Source: Bacteroidota bacterium | GTDB lineage: Bacteria; Bacteroidota; Bacteroidia; Flavobacteriales; Flavobacteriaceae | Assembly (NCBI GenBank): GCA_947468985.1 | Contig: CANINJ010000095.1 | Span: forward strand, 1-7,175 | Direction: 5' to 3' | DNA length: 7,175 nt | Shown here: piece by piece, positions 7,076 to 7,175 of the stretch | Position numbering within the stretch: position 1 is the stretch's first letter | Layout: each line of letters opens with the position of its first letter | Notes under the pieces: generated by a model | What the model was told of the DNA's origin: nothing | Database searches by the model: none | Seen by the model: only the letters and a program-made list of their open reading frames with translations | Made by a program: the position numbers and the translations under genes

Positions 7076-7175
7076 TTATTTTTTCTCGCTCTTTTCCATT
7101 TTAGCTTTTAATGCAGCTAACATATCGTTGTTATCCCCTAATGTAGATGCTTGCGCATTTGAATTATTGGCAACA
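7076..7175 (-). CDS. C-terminal end of a convergent gene, unknown product (partial)
   Basis: A reading frame on the - strand enters from the right edge and ends at a TAA at 7076-7078, just beyond the terminator. Only 32 residues are visible: an Asn/Ala/Ser-rich linker (VANNSNAQASTLGDNND) and then a short charged amphipathic helix (MLAALKAKMEKSEKK). The position of its stop relative to the T9 side of the terminator supports a real gene. The product cannot be named. A low-complexity linker followed by a LAALKAK-type helix is reminiscent of the tails of some PspA/IM30-like proteins, but this is a weak resemblance on too few residues. Confidence 0.7.
   Translation of the reverse strand, partial: VANNSNAQASTLGDNNDMLAALKAKMEKSEKK

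Noticed and set aside
1..7175. CRISPR array, tRNA or rRNA gene, insertion sequence, phage or defence genes
   Set aside because: No direct-repeat arrays, RNA-gene signatures, transposase motifs or target-site duplications were seen; almost all of the window is accounted for by metabolic and signalling genes.

Overview
The window is AT-rich and densely coding. Its genes have A-rich start contexts (for example TAAAAATG) with no Shine-Dalgarno motif. Together with the protein sequences this points to a Bacteroidota member, most likely a Flavobacterium-like member of the Flavobacteriaceae. That assignment is inference from composition and protein character; no marker gene is present.

Layout: four genes lie head to tail on the + strand. 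(1) The 5'-truncated end of a large membrane sensor kinase runs from the left edge to 2618. It joins an SLC5-type (sodium/solute symporter fold) membrane domain, a STAC-type linker, a short coiled coil and a HisKA/HATPase_c kinase. (2) After a 2-base gap comes a receiver-only (CheY-like) response regulator at 2621-2986. (3) After 57 bases comes an acyl-CoA synthetase of the PrpE/ACSS3 type at 3044-4945. (4) After 41 bases comes a canonical acetyl-CoA synthetase (Acs) at 4987-6894. A short non-coding stretch with three small hairpins and a perfect GC-rich palindromic terminator follows (7031-7056). The last 100 bases hold the C-terminus of a convergent gene on the - strand.

How the genes fit together: the kinase has the architecture of the CbrA/CrbS family. 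In gammaproteobacteria, CrbS with its DNA-binding partner CrbR switches on acs during the acetate switch. Here a CrbS-like kinase and a regulator sit directly upstream of two short-chain acyl-CoA synthetases whose acyl-pocket residues suggest one prefers propionate and the other acetate. The simplest reading is a short-chain fatty-acid sensing and activation cluster. The main twist is that the regulator has no DNA-binding domain, so the route from signal to output is not explained by the window. No clearly new system is visible; the novelty lies in the wiring of a known module.
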